DNA of 64,000 nucleotides, from positions 19,936,123 to 20,000,122 of the forward strand of contig NC_079210.1 in assembly GCF_026745355.1 (NCBI RefSeq), written 5' to 3'. The position numbers and the translations under genes are program-made. This document shows, one piece after another, positions 1 to 10,970 of the stretch. The stretch's first letter is position 1. Each line of letters starts with the position of its first letter. The notes under the pieces were generated by a model. The model made no database searches. It was not told where the DNA came from and saw only the letters and a program-made list of their open reading frames with translations. Source of the stretch: Beta vulgaris subsp. vulgaris. Taxonomy: Eukaryota > Streptophyta > Magnoliopsida > Caryophyllales > Amaranthaceae.

Positions 1-127
1 TAGCTGCCTCTACCTTATAGGGGTAGGGGGGGATATGATTGCATATGTTGTCCAATCATATGAGTATAATAGTGCTTCTGCAAGTAACTCTTTGCTGAAT
101 GCCTTTTTTGGATGTCACTGAAAATAG

Positions 128-1075
128 AGGGAGGAAATCAGATTTATGATTGAGAGGGATGGTTCTGCAAAAGGGATTGTGTTTAGCCAGTTCACGTCTT
201 TCTTGGATTTGATCATGTATTCCTTGAAGAAGGTAAGTGTTCCAGACTGCATTTTTCATTTTATGTTATGAGCAATTTTGCTTACTAATGGTGTCTCTCT
301 CCATTTGACACAATTGATTTCTCAGTCTGGCATAACTTGTGTCCTGTTGGAAGGATCTATGACTATCACTGCTAGAGATAATGCAATCAAAAGATTCCAT
401 GAGGACTCTGATTGCAGAGTTTTTCTCATTAGCTTAAAGGCTGGAGGTGTTGCACTCAACCTTACAGTGGCTTCACACGTAAGCAAGTTATATGAAAGTG
501 TAATTGTTGCTTGTTCAAGTAAAATGCTCATATTATTTTCTATTGTGTGCATCCGTTTAGTTTGTCACTTGTTCACGTAAAATGCTCGATAAATTGTTTT
601 TTCATGAGTAAGGCTTCTTCTGTTGAAAATCATAGGTGTTCTTGATGGATCCGTGGTGGAATCCGGCTCAAGAGAGACAAGCCATGGATAGGATACACAG
701 AATAGGGCAATATAAGCCAATAAGGTAATCGCATCTTCTTGTCCATGTTTATAGATTTTATGAGATGCCAGTCATTTCTTAATGTTCCATCTTTCTACCT
801 GTTTTTGTGTTTGTTCTCGTTTTTGTAGAATTGTGAAATTTGTAATAGAGAATACTATAGAGGAGAGAATTTTGAAGCTGCAAGAGAAGAAAGAACTAGT
901 TTTCGAAGGGTGAGTCTTCTTTGAAAGTTCTAATTTCGAAGATGGGTGAGGAGATAGGAAGAGGGAACTTGTATTGAATAATTTCTTAAACCGGATGTGC
1001 AGGACTGTTGGAGGATCTTCAGATGCTCTAGCAAAATTAACCGAAGCAGATTTGAAATTTCTTTTTGTCACTTGA
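128..1075 (+). CDS. RAD16: RAD16-type SNF2 helicase, C-terminal exons (5' part outside window)
   Basis: Five exons are readable: 128-232, 326-478, 636-724, 829-909 and 1003-1075 (TGA at 1073-1075), all with GT-AG borders and compatible phases. The first encodes [20 protein letters not shown]. The second encodes [15 protein letters not shown] and [19 protein letters not shown], which is helicase motif V. The third carries [25 protein letters not shown] motif VI, ending [11 protein letters not shown]. The last two end with [17 protein letters not shown] and the terminus [12 protein letters not shown]. This is the second RecA lobe of the plant RAD16/Rhp16 family of SNF2 ATPases with a RING domain, known from yeast for global-genome nucleotide excision repair. 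Motif order and the exact C-terminus make the family assignment strong. The ATPase lobe 1 and RING lie upstream of the window. Bases 1-127 look like intron. No breaks are visible. Confidence 0.93.
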
Positions 1076-1127
1076 TGTATGTGGCATTGGGGTAAAAAGA
1101 AATGCTAGCAAGAAGTAAACATTAAAG

Positions 1128-1340
1128 TTTTTGTAGATATGCATGTTGGTGAACTCCCTTCCGACAAGGCATAGAAGGGTAAAATTGTCTTTGTTATACC
1201 TTGCTCCACTTGGGCCCTACTGCAAGAAATATACTATCATTTACAAGTTTAAAGTTTTTGTAGATATGTATATTGGTGAATTCCCTTCCAACAAGTTTTT
1301 GTGAATATGTATGTTGGTGAATTCCCCTTCCAACAGGACA
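1128..1340 (+). repeat. Three-copy degenerate direct repeat of about 45 bp
   Basis: The unit TTTTTGTAGATATGTATRTT followed by GGTGAATTCCCTTCCAACAAG occurs near 1128-1172, 1254-1297 and 1295-1338. Copies two and three are adjacent, and copy one is separated by about 80 bp. It lies just after the RAD16-like stop codon, so part may be in the 3' UTR. Confidence 0.7.
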
Positions 1341-2103
1341 CTTAAGGTAAAATTGTCTTCATTAATATCTTCTTATATTTTTTTTTTTTTAAAGTTGGTA
1401 AGATAAAAGATCCTACTGAATACATCTCATACAGGTATAATCAGTCAGTTTTGCAGGTTAGATTCTTTAGAGGGGGGGGGGGGAGTGGATGGTAAGGGAA
1501 ATTTCATCCCAAGAAGCCTTTGATTGGTTTGATCCCATAACCTTAAAGTCATGAGGACAAATTTTTACCACTAGGTCAAAGTCTTGCTTGGTATATCCTG
1601 CAATATGTAGGCGCTACTGCATGTAATCCACTATCTACTTCGTCTTTTTTACTTCTACCATTTGTGCTTTACATATTTGCCAGAGCATAATTATGAGCAA
1701 TTAAATTATTTAATTAGGTATACGTAAAAGACTAAAAAGTTGCTATTTTGAAAATATATATCTAAATTAGTCTAATAAGATTTATGTTTTTTCCTTATCC
1801 AGCATTTGTATGCTATGATATCCTCATTATTGAGGATTTAAATGTGTTTTAAAGTGCTAAAGATAATAGCATATGCCAACTGTTATCTTTTTGTAAGACT
1901 GTTTTTCAAGAATTACTGTAATATTGTTGTTTTGTCCTACATGTTTCATTTATTAACGCAAGAGTCACTTTTAGACAATGCATTACACAATACATTAGAT
2001 GGATTACTTCGATTATAAGTGGTCACTTTAAGATAAAAAGTTGCTTCCTTTTGTAGTTATTTAATGTAATGTGGTCTTATGTGAAATTTAAACTTTGTTC
2101 TAT
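1341..2103. other. AT-rich intergenic DNA
   Basis: No coding signal seen. It contains an 11-base G run near 1472-1482 and a T run near 1379-1391. This is the spacer between the RAD16-like gene and the Mutator-like element. Confidence 0.6.
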
Positions 2104-2112
2104 TTTGTGTAA
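2104..2112 (+). repeat. Left target site duplication of the MULE
   Basis: TTTGTGTAA is repeated exactly at 17825-17833. A 9-bp duplication is the size expected for Mutator-like insertions. Confidence 0.9.
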
Positions 2113-2190
2113 GTGAAAGTATTGGGTCAGACCGTCTGACCCAATAGCTTCCGTCGGACGGGCCTGGCCATCAAAAACGCGCGGGCTTTC
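2113..2190 (+). repeat. Left terminal inverted repeat of the MULE
   Basis: It matches the reverse complement of about 17747-17824. The outer 20 bases are the most similar, followed by CGTC..GACGGG against TCGTC..GACGAG, and ending in a shared CGCGCG-type stretch. Overall similarity by eye is about 70-75%. Confidence 0.85.
2120..2146. repeat. Perfect palindrome inside the left terminus
   Basis: The 13-base arm TATTGGGTCAGAC is followed by one C and then its exact reverse complement GTCTGACCCAATA. It starts 7 bases inside the element end. The right terminus holds an equivalent palindrome with different bases. Confidence 0.92.
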
Positions 2191-2689
2191 CTTTTTTTTG
2201 TTGATCAGCAGTTTTGTTTATTTTTAGAAAAAACATATAACGGTTATTAGGTCATTATCTTTTTTCGATTTTGAAACTGTTTTTTGGATTTCTACTTGAT
2301 TCTCGCTAGTTTTAAAACTGATTCTTCTTCATTTCAAAGAAACCGATATATTATTTACTGATTATTTCTAGAATTTTTCTGCTCCTCTGCTTCTCTGCTT
2401 CTCTGCTGTTGAAACTTAGTGTGTTTTTTTGTTCGTAATCCATTACGTTTGCATCGCAAATATGGTGAAGAGGATTAGAATGATGATTCTAGGTATAATT
2501 TCGTTTGTTTTTGCTGCAAATTTTTTTTTGTTTTCAAAATTTGAGCGTTTTTGTTGTTGTAATTGTAATGTAGCCCGAAGTCGAAGAAGGTGAAGAGTCT
2601 TGGATCTTCAGGAAAAATTTTGGCAGTGTCTACTGCTGGGAAGAAGAAAGAGAAAGATGGTGATTATGATCCAAGGTAGATTTCAAGTT

Positions 2690-2985
2690 CTTAGAGTAGT
2701 TTAGATATTTTTTTTTTCTATTTTTGAATGTTTTCAGTTTATCAGAGTATTTATTTCATGTTTTTAGGGTTTGTGTTTCAGTTTTTGTTGTTTTATACAC
2801 ATGTTTTCAGTTGTTGTTGTTTTTCAGTTGATATTTATATATTCTTTCAGTTGATTATAATATTCTTTCAGTTGCTACTTGTATTCTTTTAGTTGATGTT
2901 GTTTTCAGTTGATATTTATATTCCTTCAGTTGATTCTTGTATTGTTTCAGTTGATTCTTATATTCTTTCAGTTGATTTTGTTTAG
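2690..2985 (-). repeat. Satellite in inverted orientation at the start of intron 2
   Basis: Repeated TTTCAGTTGAT and TTCTTTCAGTTGAT units at 15-25-bp spacing. They are the reverse complement of the main array unit and begin soon after the donor at 2676. The orientation switches at about 2985. Confidence 0.75.
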
Positions 2986-4190
2986 CAAATAAGTCTAACT
3001 GAAGAGCAAATAAGTCTAAGTGAAGAGTTAATAAGTCTAACTGAAAAACTAAATAAGTTTAACTGAAAACTAAATAAGTCTAAGTGAATCAGTCTAACTG
3101 AAGAGTAAATAAGTCTAACTGAAGAGAAAATAAGTCTAACTGAAGTGTAAATAAGTCTAACTGAACACTTAATAAGTCTAACTGAATCAGTCTAACTGAA
3201 GAGTAAATAAGTCTACGGAAGAGTAAATAAGTCTAACTGAAGCGTAAATTAGTCTAACTGAAGAGTTAATAAGTCCAACTGAAAACTAAATAAGTCACAC
3301 TAAAATCTAAATAAGTCTAACTGAAAACTAAATAAGCCTAACTGAAAACTAAAAAGTCTATCTGAAAACAAACAAGTCTATCTGAAGCACTATATGACTA
3401 GCTGAAAAACGAACAAGTCTATCTGAAGCACTTATATACTAGCTGAAAAACGAACAAGTCTATCTGAAGCACTTTCTATACTAGCTGAAAAACGAACAAG
3501 TCTATCTGAAGCACTTTATACACTAGCTGAAAAACGAACAAGTTATCTGAAGCACTTTATATATAGCTGAAAACGAACAAGTCTATCTGAAGCACTTTAT
3601 ATACTAGCTGAAAACCGAACAAGTGTATCTGAAGCACTATATTGACTAACTGATAAAAGAAACAAGTCTAACTGAAGTAATGTAAATTTTCAATGAAAAT
3701 TTTAAGTGTAATTGGAATAGAATGAAATGAAAGAATAATTATACTAAATGAAATAATAAGGACTAGCTGATAAAGCAACAAGTTTAAGTGAAGCACAATA
3801 ATGAAGTTACTTTGAATGACTGTAGAGACTATCTGAGAAACAAACAAGTCTAACTGAAGCACTATATAGACTAGCTGAAAAATAAACAAGTCTAACTGAA
3901 GCACTATATAGACTATCTGAAAAACAAAATAAGTCTAACTGAAGCACTATGTAGACTAGCTGAAAAATAAACAAGGCTACTTGAAGCACAACAAATACTA
4001 GCTGAAAAATAAAGAAGTTACTTTGAAGGACTGTAAAGAGTAACTGAAAAATAAACTAGTCTAACTGAAGCACAATCTATATAAGCTGAAATGCAAACAA
4101 GTCTAACTGAAGCACTATATAGACTATCTGAAACACAAAGAAGTCTAACTGAAGAACTATATAGACTACCTTAAAAATAATCTAGGCTAT
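2985..4190 (+). repeat. 21-bp satellite array, intron 2 of the ULP1-like gene
   Basis: Long tandem array of AAGTCTAACTGAAAACTAAA plus T, with variants GAAGAGTAAAT, GAAGCACTATA and CTAGCTGAAAA. The repeat period is 21 bp, grouping as 42 bp from about 3360 on. The array ends before the inverted copies at 4190-4310 that lead to the acceptor. Confidence 0.93.
3360..3660 (+). repeat. 42-bp dimeric higher-order repeat in the satellite
   Basis: About seven near-identical copies of a dimer: AAGTCTATCTGAAGCACTTT, then a spacer and CTAGCTGAAAAACGAAC. The second half is a diverged form of the first, so the 42-bp unit is two 21-bp monomers. Confidence 0.85.
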
Positions 4191-4509
4191 TGTTTCAGTT
4201 GATGGTGGTCTGCTTTTAGTTGATGTTGTATTCTTTCAGTTGATCTTTGTATTTTTTCAGTTGATGCTGTTTTTTTTTCAGTTTTTATTGTTTGATTAAA
4301 CTTTTTTCTTTCAGATGTGATAAATCCTTGTCTAAGAAGAAAGGCAAATCTGATTTATCACCAATCAAGTTTTCATTTTCAAGATCTAATCCCGATCAAC
4401 AGAAAGACACATTTGATAGATCGTATGTTTTTTTCATTATTCTCCTTTTATATTATATGATTGTGTTTTTTTTTTATGTTTTAAAGTTATTTTTGTTCAC
4501 TTTTGTTAG

Positions 4510-5542
4510 GAATTTCACTGAGCAAGAAATAAAGTCAATTAATCTACAAGTATTGTCAGACTATTCCCATTTAAATGAAGTGGTTAGTAATTTGAGTGAT
4601 GAGCAAAAAAGAGACATTAGGGATATTGGGTTTGGGAGTCTCTTAGATATTAGGATAAAGAAGTTTTGTCCTAATCTGAATTTGGAGGTGTTGTTAAATT
4701 ACAATGCATCTGGAATGATGTTTTCAACAAAGAATGGTAAACTGATTTTTAATAAGTTTACCATTAGTGATGTTTTGGGGTTACCTGTGTCAGATAGAGC
4801 AGTAGAGGTTATAGATGATGACGCCTTTAGGAGGAAAGGTAGTCAGATAGAGGCTGGAAGTGCCAGGAAGGATTGGCATAGGTTTCTTGGTATTTCTGAT
4901 CCCAAGAAGGTATATATTGGTAGAAAAAATTGGGATGATTTGTTTAAGAAATATGAATCCGGGGATGATTTCAAGAAGTTATTTGTTATCTTTTCGTTGT
5001 CCAAGCTTCTATGTCCTATAGCTGATTTAGGGCCTGTGCTGAAATGTGCCAAGAGTTTAGAAGATGTATCTGCAATTTCAAGTTATGACTGGGTGTGGAT
5101 ATATATTGAGAAGTCTTTGTGCTGCTGTTTTGGACTGTCATCAGTCTATTATGATTAAGAAGATTGAGCTTGGACAGAAGAAAGTATCATTCAAGCTTCG
5201 GGGATGCGTCAGCGCTTTGACTCTTGCTGTTATTCACAACTTCAAGTGTCGTAATCTGGATTATTCAAATGTCAGTAAGCCATTTATCAGTTATTGGCAG
5301 GATGAGAAGGATTTGACTGATGTTGTGAAGCAGTTTGAGATCAACATGGATTTTATTCTGCCGGTGAAGCGTGAAAAACAGAAGGTTGAGTTTAAAACTC
5401 CCAGTGTTAGTGTTGCTAGTAGGAAGTCTGGTTCTCCTATAATTAAGGTGGTTGAGGGTCCATCACCTTCAACTAGGCAGCTTATCATGGATCTTCCTCA
5501 TAGTTTGATGACTGATGAGAAATAGATGCTCTTGATGTTCCT
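4510..5542 (+). pseudogene. Large N-terminal exon of the ULP1-like gene
   Basis: This exon (acceptor TTAG at 4506-4509, donor GTGAGT at 5543) encodes LSDEQKRDIRDIGFGSLLDI, then FCPNLNLEVLLNYNASGMMF and ISDVLGLPVSDRAVEV. This is the conserved region that precedes the protease domain in transposon-linked ULP1 proteins of dicots, with the GFG.LL.I..K..P..L...L...Y pattern. An extra G in the GGG at 5091-5093 moves translation out of frame; reading resumes one base on with CGYILRSLCAAVLDCHQS. A second break near 5520 gives a premature TAG instead of the expected continuation through TGATGTTCCT to the donor. No catalytic role is assigned to this region. Confidence 0.75.
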
Positions 5543-5579
5543 GTGAGTTTCATTTATTTTATGTTTTTATTTTTTTTAC

Positions 5580-6010
5580 TCTTGAACTCTAAGTGAAGAC
5601 TGTTGACCTCTAACTGAAATAATGTCAGTTCTAGCTGAAGAGCAAATAAGACTAACTTAAAAGTAAAGAAGTGTAACTTAGAAATAAAGAAGTCTAACTG
5701 AAACTATGTAACTGAAGAGTTAATAAGTCTAACTGAAAATTATATTAGTCTAACTGAAAACTTAATAAGTCTAACTTGAAGTAAATAAGTCTAGCTGAGA
5801 AGTAAATAAGTCTAACTGAAAATTAAAGAAGTCTAACTGAAGAGTACATAAGTCTAACTGAAAACTAAAAAAGTCTAACTGAAGAGTACATAAGTCTAAC
5901 TGAAGAGTACATAAGTCTAACTGAAAAGTAAATAAGTCTAACTGAAAACTAAATAAGTCTATCTGGAAACTAAATTAGTGTAACTGAAAACTAAATAAGT
6001 TTATTTATAT
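5580..6010 (+). repeat. 21-bp satellite array, intron 4 of the ULP1-like gene
   Basis: Forward-orientation units (AAGTCTAACTGAAAACTAAA type) fill the intron between donor 5543 and acceptor 6133. The last 110 bases switch to T-rich, TTTCAG-containing sequence. Confidence 0.9.
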
Positions 6011-6133
6011 TTCATTTAAGTTTTCATTTGATAGTTTGATTCTTTCAGATGGTCCTTATTTTTGTTTATGTTGTTTCTGTGTCATCATCATATTGATTTG
6101 TTTGTTTATTCTATTTTGCTCTTTTAATTGAAG

Positions 6134-6461
6134 GAATATGTGAAGAACATGCACAAGTTGAAGAGGAATGCGCTTGCATTCTGTCAAGTGAATTTGGAGA
6201 TTGCCCAGAATATTCGGGAGGAAGGCGAGAAGCTGTCTCAAGACAGTATTTCTCTGGATGATAGTGAAGTATTTAACCCAGATTTTCTGAGTCAAATTGA
6301 CGACATATGCAAGCGTCATTTGGAAGCGAAAGACAGTGCAAACAAAGTTGATCCTACAATTTCACTATTGGTGAAGCGGCCTGTTGAATTGGAGTTTGGA
6401 AGAATTGAAAATGTTCCTGATTTGGATTCTGGTGTTCATGGAGTTGATTTGAAAGAAGGAA
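6134..6461 (+). pseudogene. Exon 5 of the ULP1-like gene, helical linker
   Basis: Acceptor AAG at 6131-6133 and donor GTAAGT at 6462. It encodes EYVKNMHKLKRNALAFCQVN followed by LEIAQNIREEGEKLS, a charged, probably coiled segment, then an acidic stretch around DDSEVFNPDFLSQIDDI. The phase fits the end of exon 4 (GATGTTCCT) once the break near 5520 is allowed for. Confidence 0.7.
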
Positions 6462-6803
6462 GTAAGTTCCTTTCATTATATTATTTTCATGTTGTAGTTT
6501 TGTAATCTGGTTGGAATAAAAATTTTAGACTCTAAGTGAAAGAAATGTTTAACTGAAGAAGTGAAATAGCTAACTTTGATACTCTAACTGAAAGAATAAA
6601 ATGACCAACTGAAAACTTTGACAGTCTAACTGAAATAATATGAGCACCAGCTGAAAATGAGATGAATACTAAATGAATTTTTTCAATTCACTTAAGTTTT
6701 CATTTGATTGCTGGATTTTTTCAGTTTATTTTTTTTTTTCATCTGTTGGAAACATTGTTTCAGTTTATGTGTATTTAGTTGTTTTTTTATGTTTTGAATG
6801 AAG

Positions 6804-6867
6804 ATGATAAAAAGAAGGAGAGGAGGATGAGAAGAAGATGAATGCTGATGATGATCAGCATAAAGAA

Positions 6868-6898
<31 letters not shown>

Positions 6899-8785
6899 GT
6901 GATGATAAGGATCACCAGAATTATAATGAGAGAAAGGATGATGATGCTGATGATAATGGTGATCCTGGTCTTCAAGGAGATGAAGACAAAGGAGTAGATA
7001 AGGATGCTGGTCTTCATGGAGATGAAGACAAAGGAGGAGATAATGGTGATCCTGGTCTTCAAGGAGATGAAGACAAAGTAGGAGATAAGGATGCTGGTCT
7101 TCATGGAGATGGAGAGGAAGGTGGAAGTAAGTTCTTCTTATTGTATTGTTTTAGTTTGCTTAAATGAAAAAGTTAAATAGCTAACTGAAAGAATAAAAAG
7201 ACCAACTGAAAAGTTGATATTCTAACTGAAATAATATTAATACTAGCTGAATATCATATAAATACCAAATGAAACTTTTTGTATTTGTTTTTATTTAATC
7301 TGGTGGAAAAATAGTTTTAGTTTGTCAATGAATTTATTCATTTCTGATTTTGTGTTTTTCAGTTATTGTGTATTTATTTTTTTTTTTATTGTTTTTGTTT
7401 TTGAATGAAGATAATGAGAAAGAACCGAAGGAAGATGATAATAAGAAGACTGGCAATGCTGATGATGATTGTGGTCTTCAAGGAGATAAAGAGGAAGGAG
7501 GAAATAAGGATTGGATGCTGGGGTTCATTCAGAAGGAGAGAAAGGAGGAAGTAAGTTTCTTTCATGTTATTCCTAATTGAAAGAATTCAAAGACCAACTG
7601 AAAAATGTGATGCTCTAAAGGAAATAATATCTTATAAATAGCAACTGAAATACTGTTTTAGTTTGTAACAATATGAAAACGAACTGAAAAATAAATAGGA
7701 AGTAAGCACTATAAAGATCTTGAACAATAATGATGAAGTATTATAAAGTGTAGCTGAAAATGATTGTAATAGTATCAAATAAAAGAATAATTATACTAAA
7801 TGAAATAAATTAAGGACCAACTGAAAAGAAAATAAGTCTAACTGAAAACTAAATAAGTCTAACTGAAAAGTATATCAACTGAAAACTAAATTAGTCTAAC
7901 TGAATCAGTCTAACTGAAGAGCAAATAAGTCTAACTGAAGAGTAAATACGTCTAACTGAAGAGGTAATAAGTCTAACTGAAAACTAAATAAGTCTAACTG
8001 AAAACTAAGTTAGTCTAACTGAAGAGTAAGTAAGTCTAACTGAAGAGAAAATAAGTCTAACTGAAGTGTAAATAAGCCTAACTGAAGAGTTAATAAGTCT
8101 AACTGAAAACTAAATTACTCTATCTGAACACTTAATAAGTCTAACTTAATCAGTGTAACTGAAGAGTAAATAAGTCTAACTGAAGTATTATAAAGACTAG
8201 CTGAAAAAATAAACAAGTCTAACTGAAGGACTATAAAGACTACCTGAACAATAAACAAGTCAAACTGAAAGAATATTCAGACCAACTGAAAATTTTGATA
8301 TTCTAACTGAAATAGTCTTAATACCAACTGAATATCATATAAATATCAAATGGAACTTTTTATATTTTTTTTTTTTTTTGTTTTTGAATTAAGATGTTGA
8401 GAAAGAACAACCAAAGGAAGCTGATAGGAAGAGGAGGAATGCTGATGATGATCAAGTCAAAGGGGCTAAGGATAAGGATAAGTGTAAAATTTCTACACAC
8501 GTCCCTACTCGCACCGCTGCTGGTATTGATATTGTTGATCTTCGTACTCCAACTCCTCCTCCTCTCCTCCTCCTGTTGTTGAAGCGTTGAGAATGTATAT
8601 AGCAGAAAGTCTTGGAGAGTTGATTCTTCTGCTAAAAGGAAAAACATTGCTGATTTCGATGCCCTTCATTCCAACTATTAACTCCTAGTCCTGTTGTTGA
8701 GGATCTTCCATACAGTGCAGAGAGTGGTGAGGGTGTTGGAAGTTCAATTCCAATCATCACTCCAGTAAATGTAAAATATCCTCGA
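6804..8785 (+). pseudogene. Triplicated acidic exon module of the ULP1-like gene
   Basis: Three exons begin after the same acceptor context (TTTTGAATGAAG or TTTTTGAATTAAG) at 6804, 7411 and 8394, and end at 7126, 7550 and 8785 with GTAAGT donors. All share an NADDD-type core. Exon 6 has a run of about ten Asp from GAT codons (near 6855-6895) and an internal repeat of GLQGDEDK and AGLHGDEDK units. The flanking introns are copies too: the segments at about 6590-6700, 7190-7290 and 8270-8370 align along their length. Exon 8 continues into a Pro-rich stretch (PTPPP) and a segment ending IPIITPVNVKYPR. Frame breaks occur near 6810-6838 and 8590-8690. Confidence 0.7.
7570..8370 (+). repeat. 21-bp satellite array, intron before exon 8
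   Basis: The intron from 7551 to 8393 begins with diverged units, then has a regular forward array from about 7800 to 8260. It ends with the CAACTGAATATCATATAAAT segment shared with the two preceding introns. Confidence 0.9.
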
Positions 8786-8809
8786 GTAAGTATAGTTTTA
8801 GTTTCTGTT

Positions 8810-9110
8810 TTTTTTTTTTTTCTGTTTCAGTTAGTGTATGTTTCTTGTCATTTAGTATATTTTTATTTCAGTTAGTGTATGTTTGTTGTTGCAGTTAGTA
8901 TCAGTTTATGTTTGAGTTAGTGTAAGTTTCATGTCAGTTAGTGTTTTTTTTTGTCAGTTAGTATTATGTTATGTTTCAGTTAGTGTATCTTCTTGTCAGT
9001 TAGTAATTGTTTAATTTTCATTTGGTTTATGTTTCTTGTCATTTAGTATCTGTTTTATTTTCAGTTAGTGTATGTTTATCTTTCAGTTAGTATATCTGTC
9101 ATCCTTTTTT
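8810..9110 (-). repeat. Inverted-orientation satellite, intron before exon 9
   Basis: Units of TTTCAGTTAGTGTATGTTTC and TGTCAGTTAGTAT, about 12 copies in the + reading direction. They fill the intron between 8786 and 9130 with no forward array. Confidence 0.85.
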
Positions 9111-9130
9111 AATATTTTAATTGAATGCAG

Positions 9131-9826
9131 GGTGATGGCTCTTATTCTGATCAATCATCATACAAATCCTACAAACCTCAGAAACAATCAAGTCAGAAAT
9201 CCCTTCAACACCTGAATTATTGAAGGGGTGGGACTATGACCCTCTTCAGAGAAAGTTGGGAAAGTTGTGAGAGTTAAGGAACCAGGTGATGATTATGACG
9301 ATGAAGGTTTGGAGGACCTGATTGATAGGATTGCTGATCATGGAGTTGAATCATCATCTCACAAGGCTAAAAAAGAAGAGGATGAGAAGGAAGCTGGTGT
9401 TGTTTCATCTTCTACGCCTGGATTGCATGCTGTTCCTGTCAACAACCATGGCATAATATTATGTCGAAGTTTGCAGCATTATAATAGATATTTGAGTGAT
9501 CTGTCTCCTGACCAGAGGTTGCTGGTTGATTATCTATTTTACAATGAGTATGAAGATGTTGCATATATGTCATTGGATACAGATTCTGAGGAAGTGAAGA
9601 TGAAAAATGACATTATGCAAAGTGAACTAACAAGTGATCTCATTGTGGATTTTGATAATCCTCATAGCAACTATGCGGTTCAGCTGTACAAATTCGACTT
9701 AATTAGCATGCCTCGTCAAGGTTGGCTGACAAGTGGAGTTATTGACGGATGCGCTTCATGTTCAATAGGCAAGAAGAGGAATCACCTTCTGCAACAAGGA
9801 GATTCTGGTTTAATATTATGCCTTTT
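9131..9826 (+). pseudogene. Exon 9 of the ULP1-like gene, upstream of the protease core
   Basis: Acceptor GCAG at 9127-9130, donor GTAAGT at 9827. It encodes PELLKGWDYDPLQRK, an acidic linker (DDYDDEGLEDLIDRI), then RYLSDLSPDQRLLVDYLFYN and, near the end, RQGWLTSGVIDG. The last motif is typical of the start of the protease domain in transposon ULP1 proteins. A frame break near 9200 separates the first 20 codons, and another near 9752 breaks the exon end, where FNRQEEESPSATRRFWFNIM is readable one frame over. Confidence 0.72.
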
Positions 9827-9869
9827 GTAAGTGTTGTTATTGCTTAGTTTTATATGTTTGTTTTCATTT

Positions 9870-10510
9870 GGTCATATTATTTTGTCAGTTGGTCATCTTC
9901 TGTTTTTCAGTTTGTCATGTTATGTTTTTCAGTTGGTCATATTATGTTTTCAGTCTAATAAAAAGTAAATAAGTGTAACTGAAAACTTAATAAGTCTAGC
10001 TGAATAATAAATAAGTGTAACTGAAAAATAAAGAAGTCTAACTGAAAACTAAATGAGTCTAACTGAAAAGTAAATTACTCTAACTGAGAATAAATAAGTC
10101 TAACTGAAAGCTTAATAAGTCTAACTGAAACTTAATGAGTCTAACTGAAAACTTAATGAGTCTAACTGAAAACTTAATGAGTCTAACTGAAAACTAAATG
10201 AGTCTAACTGAAAAGTAAATTGTCTAACTGAGAAGAAATAAGTCTCAACTGAAAACTTAATGAGTCTCACTGAGAAACTTAATGAGTCTACTGAAAACTT
10301 AATAAGTCTAACTGAAAACTAAATGAGTCTAACTGAAAAGTAAATTGTCTAACTGAGAAGTAAATAAGTCTCACTGAACTTAATGAGTCTACTGAACTTA
10401 ATGAGTCTAACTGAAAACTTTAATGAGTCTAACTGAAAACTAAATAAGTCTAACTGAAAGTAAATAAATCTAACTGACATTTTAAAAAGTCTAACTGAAA
10501 ACTAAACTTA
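9870..10510 (+). repeat. Satellite array, intron 9 of the ULP1-like gene
   Basis: A short inverted block (TCAGTTGGTCAT units, 9880-9950) is followed by a forward array with a very regular 20-21-bp period from about 9955 to 10510, including several GAGTCTAACTGAAAACTTAAT units. Confidence 0.92.
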
Positions 10511-10550
10511 ATGGTCAGTTTGTCATAATATCTATTTTCTTTTGTTGTAG

Positions 10551-10799
10551 AACTATATCAATTGGTTGTGTGCTGAGAAGGTAAAAAAGGTTCAGTTTGA
10601 GAGTGAGATTGCTGAAAATGAGATTATTTTGAAGAACCTGGAGGGCACTAGGCAGTATGATCAGAAGTTTAAGGAATGGGAAGAAAACAAGAAAAAGCTT
10701 ATTACAAAAGATGATGATTTATTCTACAAGAAATGTAAGGAAGCTATTTCTTCATGGGTGAAATCATTTCCACGCAATGATATTCGAGAAGCTGAACTG
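10551..10799 (+). CDS. Exon 10 of the ULP1-like gene
   Basis: This is an uninterrupted 83-codon exon with acceptor GTAG at 10547-10550 and donor GTTAGT at 10800. It encodes NYINWLCAEKVKKVQFESEI, then a Lys/Glu-rich helical segment and SSWVKSFPRNDIREAEL. It leads directly into the catalytic exons. Confidence 0.7.
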
Positions 10800-10829
10800 G
10801 TTAGTTGTATTATTGTTAACTATTTTTTT

Positions 10830-10970
10830 ATTTGTTCAGTTAGTGTAATTTTCTCTTTCAGTTAGTGTATGTTACTTGTCAGTTAGTCCTAGTTTATGTT
10901 TTCAGTTAGTGTATGTTTTTAGTTCAGCTAGTGTTTTTAGTATTTCATTTTGTTTTTTGTTCTCTGTCAG
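10830..10970 (-). repeat. Inverted-orientation satellite, intron 10
   Basis: Short intron between 10800 and 10970 made of TTTCAGTTAGTGTATGTTA-type units running up to the acceptor. Confidence 0.75.

Noticed and set aside
6787..7104. Minus-strand frame rich in Ile/Val/Phe
   Set aside because: It is the antisense of the GAT-rich acidic exon and has no independent support.
8360..8647. Minus-strand frame of 95 codons
   Set aside because: Antisense shadow of ULP1-gene exon 8, which has correct splice borders on the + strand.
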